Below are positions 62,146-64,000 of a stretch of DNA of 64,000 bases, piece after piece. Origin of the DNA: Fibrobacterota bacterium. GTDB taxonomy: Bacteria; Fibrobacterota; Fibrobacteria; UBA11236. The position numbers were made by a program, and so were the translations under genes. Position 1 is the stretch's first letter; every line of letters begins with the position of its first letter. Location of the stretch: the NCBI GenBank assembly GCA_028287505.1, contig JAQBPN010000114.1, forward strand, positions 24,141 through 88,140, written 5' to 3'. The notes under the pieces were generated by a model. The model was given only the letters and a program-made list of their open reading frames with translations, had not been told where the DNA came from and did no database searches.

Positions 62146-62312
62146 GCATAACAACGGGGATCGAACGGACTGCGCTCGGCCGTCACGCCCTTTGCTATTG
62201 GTCTGTCGTCCCTCTGGGGTCTCAATGCAAAGGTCGCGCCGGTGACGCTACGGCACCCGGCTTTCCAGCCGGGCGCCTCCGCCCGTGCTCGCCGCTCATC
62301 CCGGTGTTATAC
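62146..62312 (+). repeat. attC site 5, variant core and enlarged apical loop
   Basis: R'' is GCATAAC (62146-62152) and R' is GTTATAC (62306-62312). The apical stem CCTTTGC/GCAAAGG is interrupted by about 30 extra bases (TATTGGTCTGTCGTCCCTCT and on) instead of the usual 4-base loop, which makes this site 167 bases long. Confidence 0.88.
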
Positions 62313-62360
62313 GGACTAAAATATGAATGAAGAAAATGAAGAGATCCGGAAAAGCCAAAA

Positions 62361-62383
62361 TGGCCTTCGGCATGGCTAATCGG
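62361..62383 (+). repeat. cassette leader element (cassette 6)
   Basis: TGGCCTTCGGCATGGCTAAT followed by CGG is almost the cassette-4 element at 60714. It sits about 80 bases before the cassette-6 gene and can fold into a short hairpin. Confidence 0.55.
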
Positions 62384-62461
62384 ATCAGAAATGAAGAGTA
62401 AAGAAAATCTCTGTGTCAGTATCCGAAGGGTCGAGATGATCCGAAGTGAGGGAATGGAAAG

Positions 62462-62926
62462 ATGTATAAGACTTTAGAAAAAGCAGACTGGACTGTCCTA
62501 TCCGAGCTTGCATTGGAGATTGCCGGAATCATCATCGATGACATAAAAGATGGAAAGGACGAGGGTTCTGAGCCTTCCTTCGAACAGGTTTCACTTTATT
62601 CCAAAATGGCCGAACAGTTGGAGTTCATGGAAGAGAAGTACGGACCTCACCCCTTAATTTTGGATACCAAGGCCGACATCATAAAGGATCCAGAGGAAAA
62701 AATTCAATTGAAAGAAAAGGCCAAATCTCTGTGCCTATCGGATGATTTTGACCTTCGCGGTGTACTCTGCACGGAATTGGCCGAACTCTATTTCGAAGAA
62801 AAAAATGATATTGTAATGGCGAGAAAACAGATTCAAGAGGCCAAACAAGATTTTGAAAAAACAGGAAATAAAAAAGGGTTGAAGGAATTAAGGCAGGTCG
62901 AGGAAGAAATAGAAGGCGCCGCCTGA
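62462..62926 (+). CDS. cassette 6: helical protein of unknown function
   Basis: A 154-residue, strongly charged and probably all-helical protein. Segments such as QVSLYSKMAEQLEFMEEKYGPHPLILDTKADIIKDPEEKIQLKEKA and ELAELYFEEKNDIVMARKQIQEAKQDFEKTGN look like two or three TPR-type helix pairs, a protein-binding fold, but no motif fixes a function. ATG 62462 has GGAAAG directly upstream. It ends 70 bases before attC 6. Confidence 0.6.
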   Translation: MYKTLEKADWTVLSELALEIAGIIIDDIKDGKDEGSEPSFEQVSLYSKMAEQLEFMEEKYGPHPLILDTKADIIKDPEEKIQLKEKAKSLCLSDDFDLRGVLCTELAELYFEEKNDIVMARKQIQEAKQDFEKTGNKKGLKELRQVEEEIEGAA

Positions 62927-62996
62927 CTTCGAATTTAAAGATGCCATAGAGAAAACAAATAGGTCTCCGGCTTAGCATATCAAATGGAGAAAATCC

Positions 62997-63133
62997 GTAT
63001 AACAATCGATTCAACCTGCCGAGCCTCGGCCGTCATGCCTTTCGCTTGCGCGAAAGCCACGCCGGTTCCCTCAGTCCTTGTCCCTCCGGGCCAAGGCCCT
63101 CGGCCTCATTCGCAGGTTAATCGGGCGTTATAC
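62997..63133 (+). repeat. attC site 6
   Basis: GTATAAC at 62997-63003 and GTTATAC at 63127-63133. The inner block has CTCGGCCGTCATGCC, CTTTCGCTTGCGCGAAAG and CACGCCGGTTCCCTC. Here the GGTGACG arm has become GGTTCCC, so pairing with GTCAT is weakened. Length 137 bases. Confidence 0.9.
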
Positions 63134-63209
63134 GGACAAAAATGAAGAACTAAAAACCGGAATAAGGCAAAAACCGCGCTAAATCAAAGAAATGAGACAA
63201 GCACCGGAC

Positions 63210-63238
63210 TTGTTCCCAAAATGGGAACATGCTATCTT
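63210..63238 (+). promoter_or_regulatory. promoter and palindromic operator of the HigBA cassette
   Basis: TTGTTC (63210-63215) and TATCTT (63233-63238), 17 bases apart, form a fair promoter. Inside lies TGTTCCCA-AAA-TGGGAACA (63211-63229), a perfect 8+8 inverted repeat covering the -35 and spacer, the expected target of the HigA antitoxin. Start codon ATG 63247 is only 8 bases after the -10. Confidence 0.78.
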
Positions 63239-63246
63239 TACAAAGC

Positions 63247-63546
63247 ATGAGGGTTATTTCGGTCCGGACTTTGAAAGAGTTTTGGGAGAAGTCCGGTAAT
63301 GCGGATTCCGAGCAACCGCTACGTGCTTGGTATGCTGAAGCGAAAGAATCGGAGTGGGCAAATTCCAACGATATTAAAGCCAAGTTCCATTCTGCTAGCG
63401 TGGTCGGGAAGAATCGGATAGTTTTCAACATCAAGGGAAATAAGTACAGGCTCATCGTGGCCATCAAGTATGAATTCAAGATCGTGTACATTCGGTTTGT
63501 CGGGACCCACAAAGAATATGACGCCGTAGATGCGAGGAGTATTTAA
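63247..63546 (+). CDS. higB: cassette 7: HigB-family toxin
   Basis: A 99-residue RelE-superfamily mRNA interferase of the HigB type. The family run is MRVISVRTLKEFWEKSGNAD, SEQPLRAWYAEAKESEWANSNDIKAKFHSASVVGKNRIVFNIKGNKYRLIVAIKYEF and VYIRFVGTHKEYDAVDA. Known members cleave ribosome-bound mRNA. ATG 63247 is the family start; it lies so near the predicted transcription start that the message may be leaderless. The toxin gene comes first, the classical reversed order of higBA. Two bases separate it from higA. Confidence 0.92.
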   Translation: MRVISVRTLKEFWEKSGNADSEQPLRAWYAEAKESEWANSNDIKAKFHSASVVGKNRIVFNIKGNKYRLIVAIKYEFKIVYIRFVGTHKEYDAVDARSI

Positions 63547-63548
63547 GA

Positions 63549-63929
63549 ATGAATATCAAACCGATTAAGACAGATGTCGATTATAAGGCTGCTTTGACTC
63601 GAATTGAAGCCCTTTGGGATGCAGAGATCAATACGAAGAAGGGCGACGAGCTTTCCATCTTGGCTATTCTAGTTGAGAATTATGAAAGCGAAAAATTCAA
63701 AGTCCTTCCACCCGATCCCATTGAGGCCATTAAGTTTAGGATGGAACAAACTGGACTAAAAAAGACTGATTTGGCGCGGTTTTTGGGTGGCAGAAACCGG
63801 TCGACAGAAATATTGAATAGAAAAAGAGGACTCTCGATTCGAATGATGAGGGTCTTGCACAAAAAATTGAATATACCTGCAGAGTCCCTTCTTTCAGAAA
63901 CGAAGCCGATAAAAAAACGGGCCGTATAA
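63549..63929 (+). CDS. higA: cassette 7: HigA-family antitoxin
   Basis: A 126-residue antitoxin. The N-terminal MNIKPIKTDVDYKAALTRIEALWDAEINTKKGDELSILAILVENYE is the HigA toxin-binding part. The helix-turn-helix is IKFRMEQTGLKKTDLARFLGGRNRSTEILNRKRGLSIRMMRVL, as in XRE-type HigA. It neutralises HigB and represses the cassette promoter through the palindrome at 63211-63229. Its final Ala-Val-stop uses the TAA within the R'' core GTATAAC (63924-63930) of attC 7. Confidence 0.92.
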   Translation: MNIKPIKTDVDYKAALTRIEALWDAEINTKKGDELSILAILVENYESEKFKVLPPDPIEAIKFRMEQTGLKKTDLARFLGGRNRSTEILNRKRGLSIRMMRVLHKKLNIPAESLLSETKPIKKRAV

Positions 63930-64000
63930 CAAGGCGATTCCACCCGTCGAGCCTCGGCCGTCACGCCCTTTGCTTACGCAAAGGACGCGCCGGTGACGCT
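63924..64000 (+). repeat. attC site 7, truncated by the window end
   Basis: R'' GTATAAC at 63924-63930 is followed by CCTCGGCCGTCACGCC, CTTTGCTTACGCAAAG and GCGCCGGTGACGCT, where the window ends. The right half, including R', lies outside, so the array continues. Confidence 0.88.

Larger units (their letters stand above)
57185..64000 (+). mobile_element. integron gene-cassette array without visible integrase (continues beyond window)
   Basis: Seven att sites with R'' GTATAAC (once GCATAAC) and R' GTTATAC divide the block into cassettes, each with one to three plus-strand genes ahead of its attC. All sites share a central structured region around GGCCGTCAC and GCCGGTGACG, with the apical stem CTTTGC...GCAAAG in most of them. 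Five complete sites are 137-139 bases and one is 167. Strong similarity among attC sites and promoter-bearing toxin-antitoxin cassettes are features of sedentary chromosomal integrons. No integrase is in the window, so within it this is a cluster of attC sites lacking an integrase. Confidence 0.9.

Noticed and set aside
62097..62330. 77-codon frame running through attC 5
   Set aside because: It is read across the recombination site itself. Equivalent frames in other attC copies are artefacts of their GC-rich structure.
57789..64000. CRISPR array
   Set aside because: The repeats are about 138 bases, widely and irregularly spaced, and separated by genes. They have attC core boxes rather than short direct repeats with uniform spacers.

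Overview
The window is high-GC, densely packed bacterial chromosome up to about 56.4 kb. It then changes abruptly to an AT-rich block (57.2-64 kb) made of integron gene cassettes. Most genes have clear AGGAGG-type ribosome sites. Secreted lipoproteins, an AgmX/PglI-type TonB-like protein, a BNR propeller protein with a C-terminal sorting-like domain, and a CBM6 plus expansin-like protein are all present. This mix suggests a Gram-negative bacterium of the Fibrobacterota/FCB or myxobacterial type. No rRNA or marker gene is present, so the phylum is inference.

Layout: 0-8 kb holds housekeeping and envelope genes (3D-domain protein, succinate-semialdehyde-type dehydrogenase, HD hydrolase, AgmX-type protein, TfoX-N protein, SlyD, DUF3096). 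8.3-13.5 kb is a minus-strand cluster with a large signal-less metzincin-like metallopeptidase, a companion protein and two lipoproteins, preceded by a BNR protein. 13.5-23.4 kb has a hybrid histidine kinase, lipoproteins, a DUF2071 protein, two transglutaminase-fold lipoproteins (one without its catalytic residues) and a methyltransferase. 23.7-30.2 kb has DUF6176, a Pif1-like helicase, a rhomboid protease, RarD, a CAP-domain protein and DoxX. 30.2-36.6 kb has a very large protein resembling PPi-type PEP carboxykinase and the alpha-E/circularly permuted ATP-grasp pair.

37.0-44.5 kb is one plus-strand operon: a Tsx-like outer-membrane channel, a complete BMP-family ABC importer, three ChrR-like cupin domains in two genes, and a biuret-hydrolase-like isochorismatase. 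It reads as uptake and hydrolysis of a ureide-type nitrogen source. 44.5-50.4 kb has a DUF3105 protein, a gamma-glutamylcyclotransferase-like protein, purB, a zinc-ribbon protein and a GMC oxidoreductase with its small subunit. 50.6-54.5 kb is a three-gene operon (a peptidoglycan-binding protein sharing a module with the metallopeptidase of the first cluster, an OmpA/peptidoglycan-binding protein, an M15 peptidase), none with a signal peptide. This resembles cargo of a contractile injection system, although no structural gene of such a machine is in the window.

57.2-64 kb is a cassette array with six complete attC sites and one truncated by the window end. All share a core pair GTATAAC/GTTATAC (one site has GCATAAC), and five of the six complete ones are 137-139 bp. 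No integrase is visible. The cassettes encode two toxin-antitoxin modules, MqsR-MqsA with a SecB-like chaperone (a tripartite TAC system) and HigB-HigA, each with a promoter and a perfect palindromic operator. The others encode a membrane protein, a His/Gly-rich membrane-anchored protein, a DUF7660-like protein and two unknown proteins. Several cassettes also share short leader elements upstream of their genes.
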